From DATFHX01 sp035247945 (GTDB lineage Bacteria > Patescibacteriota > Saccharimonadia > Saccharimonadales > Saccharimonadaceae): DNA of 41,612 nucleotides. The DNA is taken from the NCBI GenBank assembly GCA_035247945.1, contig DATFHX010000027.1:1-41612 (forward strand). Direction: 5' to 3'. Under the pieces are notes generated by a model that was not told the DNA's origin, made no database searches, and saw only the letters and a list, made by a program, of their open reading frames with translations. The position numbers and the translations under genes are program-made. Positions 17,439-23,979 of the stretch are shown piece by piece. Position 1 is the stretch's first letter. Each line of letters begins with the position of its first letter.

Positions 17439-17861
17439 GTGGCTTCTTACATCGAACTGTTCGGCGCAGATGGCCAGCCCATCAGCGCAAGCAAGGCGCA
17501 GCTGGTCAAGGTCGCAAAGACCATCGCGTTCAACCGCGAGTCCGACCTCAACCTTCTGAGAGAGATCACAGGTGATCGTTCGGCCCACTACTGGCTCATC
17601 GCCGACTGGCCGAAGCTGCCGGCCATGCTCGCCGAGATCCACCTGTTCAACCACTACCCGCGCCCCAGCAGCAAGTGGTCAGCCACCTACGGGATCGATG
17701 GCATTGCACACACCGCTGCGTTCAACGACGCTTCCTTGGAGCACGCGATCCGCTCCTTCCGCGAAGAGAACACCTGGTGTGTCGACCCTGCAGATCGAGT
17801 GGGAATGCCCGAATCGGTGGCCGTGATCGCCCGGGAGAAGGTCAAGTACCGCCCCTTCTGA
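17439..17861 (+). CDS. Orphan small soluble protein, paralogue B (140 aa)
   Basis: Paralogue of the preceding gene, sharing ITGDRSAHYWLIADWP, LPAMLAEIHLF and the end GMPESVAVIAREKVKYRPF. Start GTG 17439 is preferred because AGAAAGGG lies 5 nt upstream; the longer open frame back to 17322 runs through the promoter element. The gene is strikingly rich in G and C at third positions (for example CTGGTCAAGGTCGC), quite unlike the A+T-leaning genes around it, suggesting acquisition from a high-G+C source or selection on codon use. Followed at once by a terminator. Function unknown. Confidence 0.75.
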   Translation: MASYIELFGADGQPISASKAQLVKVAKTIAFNRESDLNLLREITGDRSAHYWLIADWPKLPAMLAEIHLFNHYPRPSSKWSATYGIDGIAHTAAFNDASLEHAIRSFREENTWCVDPADRVGMPESVAVIAREKVKYRPF

Positions 17862-17890
17862 CACACCCCGCACAACACGCTTGAGACAGA

Positions 17891-17920
17891 AAGTCTCGCG
17901 TGCACACGCGGGGCTTTTTG
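17891..17920 (+). terminator. Rho-independent terminator
   Basis: AAGTCTCGCGT and ACGCGGGGCTT pair over 11 bp (two G-U pairs) around a GCAC loop, followed by TTT. It ends the paralogue B cassette. Confidence 0.75.
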
Positions 17921-17938
17921 TTATTGTAAAATACGCAT

Positions 17939-18202
17939 ACGTTATTGACCGCCCAACTAATAGAAGCGCTATACTTATATAGGTCATGTGAGTACTGGTG
18001 GAGCACCTTTTTACTGACAGACTTTTAACCATTCAAAATCCTACATACACACTAGCCGTAAGGTTAAGCGTCCCTGTATGGATTCATATTCAACACTACT
18101 TCAGATGTATCTGGTTCATTCGCGGTTGAACTAAGTTGTCTTGTAGTTACTCATAAAATCCGCAGCTGACACACCACCACTTGTTGTCAGTTTTTGTTTT
18201 AT
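17939..18202 (+). ncRNA. Candidate small RNA or leader in a gene-free stretch
   Basis: Between the terminator at 17920 and GTG 18229 there is no convincing gene. Possible -10 boxes are TAAAAT (17927-17932) and TATACT (17970-17975). A hairpin CTGACA/TGTCAG followed by TTTTTGTTTT (18166-18202) looks like a terminator. Promoter plus terminator without an ORF suggests an RNA of about 220-260 nt. It lacks the conserved motifs of tmRNA, RNase P RNA or SRP RNA that I would recognise. It could equally be the decayed remains of another cassette. Confidence 0.3.
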
Positions 18203-18228
18203 CTAAAAATAAATTCTCGGAGTAATAA

Positions 18229-18489
18229 GTGAATATGAAAAACATCATACCAATCAACAGTCCAGTTACCGTCACTGCAATGGGGTTTGCCGCTGGCATG
18301 CGAGCATACCCCCGACGCATTGAGTACGGAGGATCTTCATACGACTTTGTCGGCGAAGGGCTTCACGCAGTACTTCGAAGCGGCAAGCAGATCGTACAGC
18401 TCCTTACAATGAGCGACGGTTCAAGGAGGTACCATCTCCGAAGTGACAACCACGGCGGAAGCTGGACGCTACTGAGCATGAGCCGGTAG
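18229..18489 (+). CDS. Orphan small protein (86 aa)
   Basis: No family recognised. GTG 18229 has CGGAG 6 nt upstream; the in-frame ATG 18235 would have a 12-nt spacing. The protein is small, basic and soluble, with RRIEYGGSSYDFVGEG, LRSGKQIVQLL and a closing RSDNHGGSWTLLSMS, which read like a short beta-rich fold. It is followed by a perfect 14-bp terminator and so fits the pattern of single-gene cassettes in this stretch. Function unknown. Confidence 0.65.
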   Translation: MNMKNIIPINSPVTVTAMGFAAGMRAYPRRIEYGGSSYDFVGEGLHAVLRSGKQIVQLLTMSDGSRRYHLRSDNHGGSWTLLSMSR

Positions 18490-18491
18490 CA

Positions 18492-18523
18492 AATAAAATG
18501 ACCCCTAAGGGGGTCATTTTATT
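18492..18523 (+). terminator. Rho-independent terminator, bidirectional
   Basis: Perfect 14-bp inverted repeat (AATAAAATGACCCC and complement) with loop TAAG; T-rich on the right arm and A-rich on the left, so usable in both directions. Confidence 0.85.
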
Positions 18524-18613
18524 ACACCCACACCACCGCTTGCTTTTCCCGATCCACTTGACTATAACCAAAGAGGCAAGCGGAGCCATGTCGAAAAGAA
18601 GGTGCATTGAAAA

Positions 18614-18925
18614 ATGCCACAGAACATCAGCATTCAGCTGACGAATCACAAAATCGAGACGCGGAAAATCTACACCGAAAGTGGTCGTCTCGTCATCACA
18701 ACGCCCGACAGCGGTATCGATGGACTTTCCACTATCGTGGAACGGCAAGTAACGGGAGCGACGCTCTCCTTCCGATCGTTCCGACGCAAGGACGAGAAGG
18801 GAGTAAGCACATACGACATCAAACTCGTAGGTAGTCGTAACCTGACACTCAGTGCGCTCGTAGAAGCAATTCGTAGCTACCTGGATGGAAATCGCGAAGC
18901 ACTGCGCAAAGTGAACGAACAATAA
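18614..18925 (+). CDS. Orphan small protein (103 aa)
   Basis: No family recognised. ATG 18614 has only a weak AAGG upstream. The sequence alternates beta-like stretches (ISIQLTNHKIETRKIYTESG, LVITTPDSGIDG, YDIKLVGSRNLTL) and ends in a helix (LVEAIRSYLDGNREALRKVNEQ). No signal peptide or membrane segment. G/C-ending codons are frequent. A short hairpin GTAGAGG/CCTCTAC (18932-18955) follows. A terminator that might once have served this gene now lies beyond the transposase at 19974. Function unknown. Confidence 0.6.
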   Translation: MPQNISIQLTNHKIETRKIYTESGRLVITTPDSGIDGLSTIVERQVTGATLSFRSFRRKDEKGVSTYDIKLVGSRNLTLSALVEAIRSYLDGNREALRKVNEQ

Positions 18926-18994
18926 TCAAACGTAGAGGTTCCGCTTGTCCTCTACTCACACTCCAGTCACATTCATGGAGATATCGTAGAGAAC

Positions 18995-19901
18995 TCAAAA
19001 CCTCTGCAACATCCCAGCAGGAGTCCACATCTGTATCCCTAAGTGTACTCGCTTCGTGTTGTAGTAGTCTATATACTCACTCAGTCTGGAGTGTTCTATT
19101 AAACCGTTCAATATGAGCATTGTCATTCGGACGGTGGAGACGGGAGTGACGTACCGTCACTCCCTTCCTCTTTAACACCTGCTCAAAGTATTTCCCATAC
19201 TCCGGACCATTGTCACTTTGCACCATGGAGATGGAGAATCCCCAGCTAGATTGTGCTTCTAAAACCGCTTTCGCAGCGAGCCCTTGAGCAAGCTTTGGCA
19301 CCAGGATGACGTACGTCATCCTGGTATATAGGTCAATAACCGTGTAGTAATAGAGTCGTCTCCCACTATATGGATCGACGTGGTGAATAGTATCTGTTTG
19401 TACTAATTCTCCTGGTGTAGTAGGACGAGGACGCCTTGGGTTATCTCGCCTTACTCTTGGCGTGCGTGCCCCGTCGAAGCAGTGGTGTCGGCGCAGGATG
19501 CGCCGCACACTGCTGAGACTTACACACAGGCCAAGCACTGTCGTCACATGGTGCCACACCACTTCAGCACAGCGGTTTAGGGTATATCGTGTCTCAAGGA
19601 TACATTGAATAATCTCCTCACTGACCGCATGAGGACAGGTACGTGGACGAGACGACATAGTGGGGATTCTCCACGTATATGAGAGCAGCCTACTCGCGCC
19701 TACGGCACGAGCAGGCCGATTCATCCGTACCTGTTGCATATTTTCATTGAGCTTCTCCCATTTACACTTCCATCTCCAGACCGTCGTGCGGTGAATACCG
19801 CACTTCCGGGCGACAACACTCACGGGTAGTTTCTCTATGAGCAGCAGCCGCAGGGCTGCTGCTCTAGCATTAGGCAGGTGAGGATTGGTAGAATAGGCCA
19901 T
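18995..19901 (-). pseudogene. IS481/IS3-type DDE transposase with a frameshift near the C terminus
   Basis: The frame from ATG 19901 runs 274 aa to TGA 19077. It has an N-terminal helix-turn-helix (VSVVARKCGIHRTTVWRWK), a helical linker and an integrase core: TPGELVQTDTIHHVD (first Asp), VQSDNGPEYGKYFE (second Asp) and HRPNDNAHIERFNRTLQ (Glu). It stops abruptly after RTLQTE, but a shifted frame continues with LSEYIDYYNTKRVHLGIQ and ends at TGA 18995, the normal C terminus of such transposases. AAAGGAGG precedes the start. The shift is probably inactivating, or a sequence error; no slippery heptamer is evident. Terminal inverted repeats could not be fixed; CACTCC occurs in inverted orientation near 18959 and 19953. 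Confidence 0.85.
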
Positions 19902-19973
19902 GGCAGGCCTCCTTTCTTCTCTGTAAATTGGTAGTTCACTTTACAGTATGCGGGAGTGCCTGCTTTTTAGTCT

Positions 19974-20011
19974 GGATATACCGAGCTAACGCTCGGTATA
20001 TCCTTCTTTTT
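19974..20011 (+). terminator. Strong terminator without an adjacent upstream gene
   Basis: Perfect 13-bp stem GGATATACCGAGC and complement, loop TAAC, then TTCTTTTTT on the plus strand. The nearest plus-strand gene (18614-18925) is about 1 kb upstream across the transposase, so the IS may have separated a gene from its terminator. Confidence 0.85.
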
Positions 20012-20068
20012 TATTATGTTGCAATGGTGGTGAGTTACTACGAGATATTTGCAGTAAATAAGTAATCA

Positions 20069-20102
20069 TGATATAACTATAGTAACTTCGGAAATACCGA
20101 AG
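20069..20102 (+). promoter_or_regulatory. Extended -10 TGATATAAC and leader hairpin
   Basis: TGA-TATAAC (20069-20077) upstream of a leader containing a 6-bp hairpin CTTCGG-aaata-CCGAAG (20086-20102), followed by the ribosome-binding sequence of the next gene. Confidence 0.5.
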
Positions 20103-20118
20103 CAGGATGGGGAACATC

Positions 20119-20421
20119 ATGCAGTGGGCTTTGCTGGTTGCAGCCATTGTGGCAGCCATCGGAGGAACCTACCTCTACATCGTCGAACGTCGAGCCGACC
20201 GCGCGGTCGCCAATAAGAACGCCGACACCGAGCGCCTCAAGGCTGAGAACGTCGCCGAGCGACTGCGGATCCAGAGGTTCGAGCAGACGACGAAGCGTAT
20301 CGAACTGGAGCTCCGGTACTCCCGGGATCCCCACTGTTCGTCGAAGACGCTCACCGCCGAGCAGCAGAAGCTGGGTCTCGAACCGAACACCGAACTCGCC
20401 CTCGTCGACCGTACCCCCTGA
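20119..20421 (+). CDS. Small membrane-anchored coiled-coil protein (100 aa)
   Basis: Start ATG 20119 has GGATGGGG 6 nt upstream; the earlier ATG 20107 overlaps that site. One N-terminal transmembrane helix (about residues 3-22) is followed by a charged, probably coiled-coil region (ERRADRAVANKNADTERLKAEN...) and a C terminus with DPHCSSKTLTAEQQKLG. Codon use is strongly G/C-ending, in marked contrast to rplA downstream. It has its own extended -10, a leader hairpin and a terminator. No family recognised; the layout resembles phage Rz-like or divisome-type single-pass proteins only superficially. Confidence 0.7.
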   Translation: MQWALLVAAIVAAIGGTYLYIVERRADRAVANKNADTERLKAENVAERLRIQRFEQTTKRIELELRYSRDPHCSSKTLTAEQQKLGLEPNTELALVDRTP

Positions 20422-20428
20422 TCCATCC

Positions 20429-20466
20429 CCCTCGGGAGGACGAGCAGCCGCTCTTCCTCCCGAGGG
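20429..20466 (+). terminator. Rho-independent terminator
   Basis: 12-bp perfect stem CCCTCGGGAGGA and complement with a 14-nt loop, followed after six bases by TTTT. Confidence 0.7.
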
Positions 20467-20517
20467 CACTCGTTTTCATTAGAACTTTTAGATGCCGCTT
20501 ATTAGGTATCTTTTAAA

Positions 20518-20556
20518 GTGCCCCTGTTTCGTCATCAATCAACGAAACAGGGGCAC
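20518..20556 (-). terminator. Terminator serving the minus strand
   Basis: Perfect 15-bp inverted repeat (GTGCCCCTGTTTCGT and complement) with a 9-nt loop. On the minus strand it is followed by TTTAAAAG and lies 11 nt beyond the stop of the small minus-strand gene. Confidence 0.7.
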
Positions 20557-20567
20557 GGTCGTACCGG

Positions 20568-20730
20568 CTACTCCACTTCGAATGGATCGGAGCAGATGAT
20601 GACGCCGTCAGCCGGAAGATCACCCATCGTTGCTACGACCTGTTGCCAGTTCCGCGTACTTGGGATTCGTCATGAGCTCCTCGATCGTCACGCCAGTGAG
20701 ATCGGGCAGTTTACCCTCTATGAAATCCAC
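20568..20730 (-). pseudogene. Small G+C-rich minus-strand gene, apparently frameshifted
   Basis: On the minus strand TATACT (20769-20764), TAAGGAG and GTG 20730 start a frame reading DFIEGKLPDLTGVTIEEL and MTNPKYAE, which stops at TGA 20622-20620. A shifted frame continues WQQVVATMGDLPADG and VIICSDPFEVE to TAG 20570-20568, directly before a strong terminator. With a one-base shift near 20672 the product would be about 53 aa. Promoter, ribosome-binding site and terminator frame the unit precisely, so it is a real gene unit, intact or recently broken. No family recognised. Confidence 0.5.
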
Positions 20731-20804
20731 GCTTTCTCCTTAGGAGACACATTGACCATTACTAGTATATACCTAAGTGAATCCTGTACATACCTTTCTA
20801 TTTC

Positions 20805-20876
20805 TGATATAATTTGAATATAAAAATCAATGTTGGGAGGCTAACGCCGCTTGTACCACAGAAAGGATTCATTAGT
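20805..20876 (+). promoter_or_regulatory. rplA promoter and 5' leader
   Basis: A perfect extended -10 TGA-TATAAT (20805-20813), with TGTACA as a weak -35 at 20785, predicts a leader of about 57 nt. The leader contains TTGGGAGGCTAACGCC and GAAAGGA (ribosome-binding site). Some bacteria carry an L1 autoregulatory site with a GGGAGG-type element before rplA; whether this is one is not certain. Confidence 0.55.
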
Positions 20877-21845
20877 ATGGCTAAGAAAGCTGAACTACTT
20901 GAAAAAGCCGCCGAGCTCAAGCTCGAAGTAAGCGAGAAGAACACTATCGCTGAAATCGAAGCTGCAATTGAAGCAGCTGGCGAACCAGTAAAAGAAGAGA
21001 AGACTGCAGCAAAGGCTGGTAAGCGTAGTGAAAAGTCACTCCGTGAAGCAGACGAAAAAGCTGAAAAAGAGGCTCGTAAAGAAGCTGGCGACACCACTCC
21101 TCAATCAGAGGAAGCAGAAGCAAACACGAAGAAGGGTCCAAAGCCTGTTACTCGTTCACGCGCTGAGCGCCGTGGTAAGAACTACCGCAAGGTTGCTGAA
21201 GCTGTCGAGAACAAGACATACAGCCTTGCAGATGCACTTGCACTCGCTGTTAAGACAAGCCCCGTAAAGTTTGATGCTTCTGTTGAAGTACATGTTCGTC
21301 TTGGCGTCGACCCACGTCAGGCAGACCAGAACATCCGTACAACCGTGTCACTTCCAAACGGTACCGGTAAGACTGTCCGTGTCGCAGTATTCGCTCCAGA
21401 ATCAGAGCACAAAGCAGCTAAGGATGCTGGCGCCGACATCGTTGGTGACGAAGAGTTTATGAAGCAGCTCGAAAAAGAAGAGCTCAACTTCGACATCCTC
21501 GTTGCAACACCTCAGTACATGCCAAAGCTTGGTAAATTCGCACGTCTACTTGGTCCACGCGGCCTTATGCCAAACCCTAAGTCAGGTACCGTTGCAACCG
21601 ACGTTGCTAAGGCTGTTTCTGAAGCAAAGGCTGGTAAGGTTGAATACCGTGTTGACAAGCAAGCGATCGTTCACCTTTCAATCGGTAAGGTTTCATTCGG
21701 CGCAGACAAGCTCGCTGAAAACGCAAAGGCATTCTTCGATAGCCTTCAGTCACAGAAGCCTGCAAGCCTTAAGGGTGGCTACGTTAAATCAACAAGCATC
21801 AGCACCACCATGGGTCCTGGCATCAAGGTTGAAAACGTACTCTAG
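20877..21845 (+). CDS. rplA: 50S ribosomal protein L1 with long N-terminal SAP/HeH-like extension
   Basis: 322 aa, against about 230 for typical L1. Start ATG 20877 has GAAAGGA upstream; the longer frame from TTG 20814 runs through the leader. Residues about 1-36 (ELLEKAAELKLEVSEKNTIAE...) resemble a SAP/HeH helix-extended-loop-helix module. Residues about 37-100 are a highly charged linker. Canonical L1 begins around residue 103 (GKNYRKVAEAV) and includes GRFxRLLGPRGLMPNPKSGTV-like KFARLLGPRGLMPNPKSGT. L1 binds 23S rRNA at the mobile L1 stalk and usually represses its own operon. rplK, the usual neighbour, is absent. A terminator follows 20 nt after the stop. Confidence 0.96.
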   Translation: MAKKAELLEKAAELKLEVSEKNTIAEIEAAIEAAGEPVKEEKTAAKAGKRSEKSLREADEKAEKEARKEAGDTTPQSEEAEANTKKGPKPVTRSRAERRGKNYRKVAEAVENKTYSLADALALAVKTSPVKFDASVEVHVRLGVDPRQADQNIRTTVSLPNGTGKTVRVAVFAPESEHKAAKDAGADIVGDEEFMKQLEKEELNFDILVATPQYMPKLGKFARLLGPRGLMPNPKSGTVATDVAKAVSEAKAGKVEYRVDKQAIVHLSIGKVSFGADKLAENAKAFFDSLQSQKPASLKGGYVKSTSISTTMGPGIKVENVL

Positions 21846-21864
21846 TCTTTTGAGTTATAGGAAG

Positions 21865-21891
21865 AGCTCCGCCGCATAGGCGGAGCTTTTT
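21865..21891 (+). terminator. rplA terminator
   Basis: Perfect 9-bp stem AGCTCCGCC/GGCGGAGCT with a 5-nt loop and a T5 run. Confidence 0.88.
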
Positions 21892-21936
21892 GTTATAGTA
21901 CAAGAAGATAGTACATATTAATTGAGGAAATAAAAA

Positions 21937-22368
21937 ATGAATAAAGAACACGATATTTCAACAAGCCTAATAATCCACGCCACACCGGCGGCAATATGGC
22001 AAGCATTCGTAAATCCAGAGATTTTCAAGCAGTGGATGTATGGAGCAACAGTTATTTCAGACTGGAAAGAAGGGAGTAGTATTACCTACCGCGGCGAGTG
22101 GGAGGGTAAAACTTTCGAAGACAAGGGCGTCATCCAAAAGATTGAACCCGAACATCTTCTTATGACAAGCTATTACTCGCCACTCAGTGAACAGCCCGAC
22201 ACGCCTGAGAATTACCAGATGGTAACATATCTCATCGACCAGCTGGACGATGGTGAATGCACAGTAACCATCTCCCAGAGCAATAATAAGACTAAGGAAG
22301 CAGGCGAAGCGGCCATTAAAAACTGGAACGCCTCTCTTCAGACAATTAAGAAACTTTTAGAGAAGTAA
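21937..22368 (+). CDS. SRPBCC / AHSA1-like domain protein
   Basis: 143-aa single-domain START-like fold of the AHSA1 type. It opens with ISTSLIIHATPAAIWQAFVNPEIFKQWMYG, the characteristic first strand and helix pair, then WKEGSSITYRGEWEG and the closing long helix (AGEAAIKNWNASLQTIKKLLEK). These domains form a deep hydrophobic cavity and bind lipids, ligands or partner proteins; the ligand here is unknown. It has its own promoter (TGT-TATAGT, 21891-21899) and TTGAGGAAA as ribosome-binding site. It lies between rplA and thyA with no obvious functional link. Confidence 0.85.
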   Translation: MNKEHDISTSLIIHATPAAIWQAFVNPEIFKQWMYGATVISDWKEGSSITYRGEWEGKTFEDKGVIQKIEPEHLLMTSYYSPLSEQPDTPENYQMVTYLIDQLDDGECTVTISQSNNKTKEAGEAAIKNWNASLQTIKKLLEK

Positions 22369-22392
22369 ATACAACAATTACACCCGTCCATA

Positions 22393-22403
22393 TGTGCCAT
22401 ACT
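22393..22403 (+). promoter_or_regulatory. thyA promoter element TGTGCCATACT
   Basis: An extended -10 (CATACT preceded by TG) 27 nt upstream of ATG 22431. The identical 11-mer occurs at 23896-23906 before dcd, suggesting shared control of the two genes. Confidence 0.55.
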
Positions 22404-22430
22404 AAGAGTATAAGCACATTCAGGAGGGGT

Positions 22431-23348
22431 ATGCGGCAGTATTTAGATCTACTACAAGATATTAAAGAAAATGGAAGCATTAAATCGGACCGCACCGGGA
22501 CGGGAACGAAGAGCGTCTTCGGAAGGCAAATGCGTTTTGATCTTTCTGAAGGGTTTCCAGCCGTTACTACCAAGAAGCTCTTTCTTCGTGGCATCATTCA
22601 TGAGCTCCTTTGGTTTTTACAGGGGAACAGCAACATAGAGTACCTCGTCAAAAATGACGTCAATATTTGGAATGAATGGCCATTTAAGGCCTACCTCACC
22701 GCAACTAAGCAAGCTATACCCGAACAGGGGTCTGATGAATGGAATGAAAAACTCGCGGCCTTTATTGAGAACATAAAGACAGATCACGACTTCGCAGTGA
22801 AATACGGCGAGCTTGGTCCTGTCTATGGGTATCAGTGGCGCCACTGGCCAGACGGAAAAGGTGGTGAAATCGATCAGATCACCAGGGCTATCGAAACCAT
22901 AAAGAACAATCCTGACTCGCGTCGCATTATCGTATCCGCATGGAACGTTGCAGATATAGATGAAATGGCCAAAGCAGGACTTCCACCATGCCACTCGCTT
23001 TTTCAGTTCTACGTAAACGACGGCAAACTTAGCTGCCAACTCTACCAACGTAGCGGCGATGCCTTTCTCGGCGTTCCGTTCAACATCGCATCGTACGCTC
23101 TTCTCACCATGATGGTTGCGCAGGTTACCGGCCTTAAGCCAGGCGAGTTCGTCCATACGCTCGGAGATGCCCACATTTATCTCAATCACCAAGAACAAGT
23201 TGATACACAGCTTGCACGCACTCCACGACCACTTCCAAAGATGGTTCTTAGCCCAGAAGTCACCTCTATCTTCGATTTCACAATCGACGACTTCACCCTC
23301 GAAGGCTACGACCCATACCCGGGTATTAAAGCACCTATCGCTGTTTAG
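22431..23348 (+). CDS. thyA: Thymidylate synthase
   Basis: 305 aa. ATG 22431 has AGGAGGGG immediately upstream and gives the canonical start MRQYLDLLQDI; the longer frame from 22392 runs through the promoter. ThyA methylates dUMP to dTMP using methylene-tetrahydrofolate, yielding dihydrofolate. Visible elements are SDRTGTGTKSVFG (phosphate-binding arginine), the catalytic C187 in GLPPCHSLFQFYV, RSGDAFLGVPFNIASYA and the C-terminal IKAPIAV. It converges with folA (4-nt overlap), whose product recycles the dihydrofolate made here. Confidence 0.97.
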   Translation: MRQYLDLLQDIKENGSIKSDRTGTGTKSVFGRQMRFDLSEGFPAVTTKKLFLRGIIHELLWFLQGNSNIEYLVKNDVNIWNEWPFKAYLTATKQAIPEQGSDEWNEKLAAFIENIKTDHDFAVKYGELGPVYGYQWRHWPDGKGGEIDQITRAIETIKNNPDSRRIIVSAWNVADIDEMAKAGLPPCHSLFQFYVNDGKLSCQLYQRSGDAFLGVPFNIASYALLTMMVAQVTGLKPGEFVHTLGDAHIYLNHQEQVDTQLARTPRPLPKMVLSPEVTSIFDFTIDDFTLEGYDPYPGIKAPIAV

Positions 23349-23836
23349 CGGCGCGCATAGGTCACAAAATCAAACGCGTACTTATTACGCTCATCTGCAG
23401 TGTGGCGCTCACGCGCCACTTCTTGCCATTCACTTGGCGAGAATGCAGGAAAGAAAGTGTCGGCTTCGTCGAACGATGCATCGACTTCGGTTGCTATAAT
23501 CCGGTCTACCGTCGGAAGCGCAAGCTCATAAATCTGACCACCGCCAATCACAAAAATATCCCGTCCCGGCTCAGTCATTGCATAGGCCGCATCAAGACTC
23601 GTTGCAACTGCCGCTCCTTCTATAAGAAGGCTTGCGTCTCGACTAATAACAATATTCTGACGTCCAGGGAGTGGTCGTCCAATTGAATCGAACGTCTTTC
23701 GCCCCATAACAATCGCCCCGCCCGTTGTCACTTCCTTAAAGTGCTTCAGGTCATCTGGAAGATCCCGCATCCACAATAAATCATTCGCCGCACCAATTCC
23801 ACGGTTTTTATCATAGGCAACAACAATCGTCTTCAT
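23345..23836 (-). CDS. folA: Dihydrofolate reductase
   Basis: 163 aa from ATG 23836. It reduces dihydrofolate to tetrahydrofolate with NADPH. Motifs: the N-terminal IVVAYDKNRGIGAANDLLW (Met20-type loop), D in LPDDLKHFK, GGAIVMGRKTFDSIGRPLPGR (NADPH-binding) and FVIGGGQIYELAL. The start is further supported by TATACT (23848-23843, minus strand) exactly 6 nt upstream, implying a leaderless mRNA; no Shine-Dalgarno is present. It forms a functional pair with the convergent thyA. Confidence 0.96.
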   Translation of the reverse strand: MKTIVVAYDKNRGIGAANDLLWMRDLPDDLKHFKEVTTGGAIVMGRKTFDSIGRPLPGRQNIVISRDASLLIEGAAVATSLDAAYAMTEPGRDIFVIGGGQIYELALPTVDRIIATEVDASFDEADTFFPAFSPSEWQEVARERHTADERNKYAFDFVTYARR

Positions 23837-23895
23837 AGCATTAGTATACAGGAGACACATCTAAGGATACGAGAGGCTTGTACTCCTCGAGTACT

Positions 23896-23906
23896 TGTGC
23901 CATACT
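23896..23906 (+). promoter_or_regulatory. dcd promoter element TGTGCCATACT
   Basis: Same 11-mer as before thyA. The predicted leader of about 66 nt ends in AGGAGT before GTG 23980. Confidence 0.5.
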
Positions 23907-23979
23907 GGTTATGTCATTGAGAGACAAAACAAACAGTGAACGTGCGACGAACCACCGCATGACAAATAGGAGTATTAGT

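Noticed and set aside
18404..18922. 172-aa minus-strand ORF
   Set aside because: Runs across the bidirectional terminator at 18492-18523 and is antisense to two small plus-strand genes that have better signals.
20077..20469. 130-aa minus-strand ORF
   Set aside because: Antisense of the G+C-rich coiled-coil gene 20119-20421 and its terminator; long open antisense frames are expected from its G/C third positions.
22617..23198. 193-aa minus-strand ORF opposite thyA
   Set aside because: The thyA frame carries every family motif; the antisense frame has no recognisable feature.
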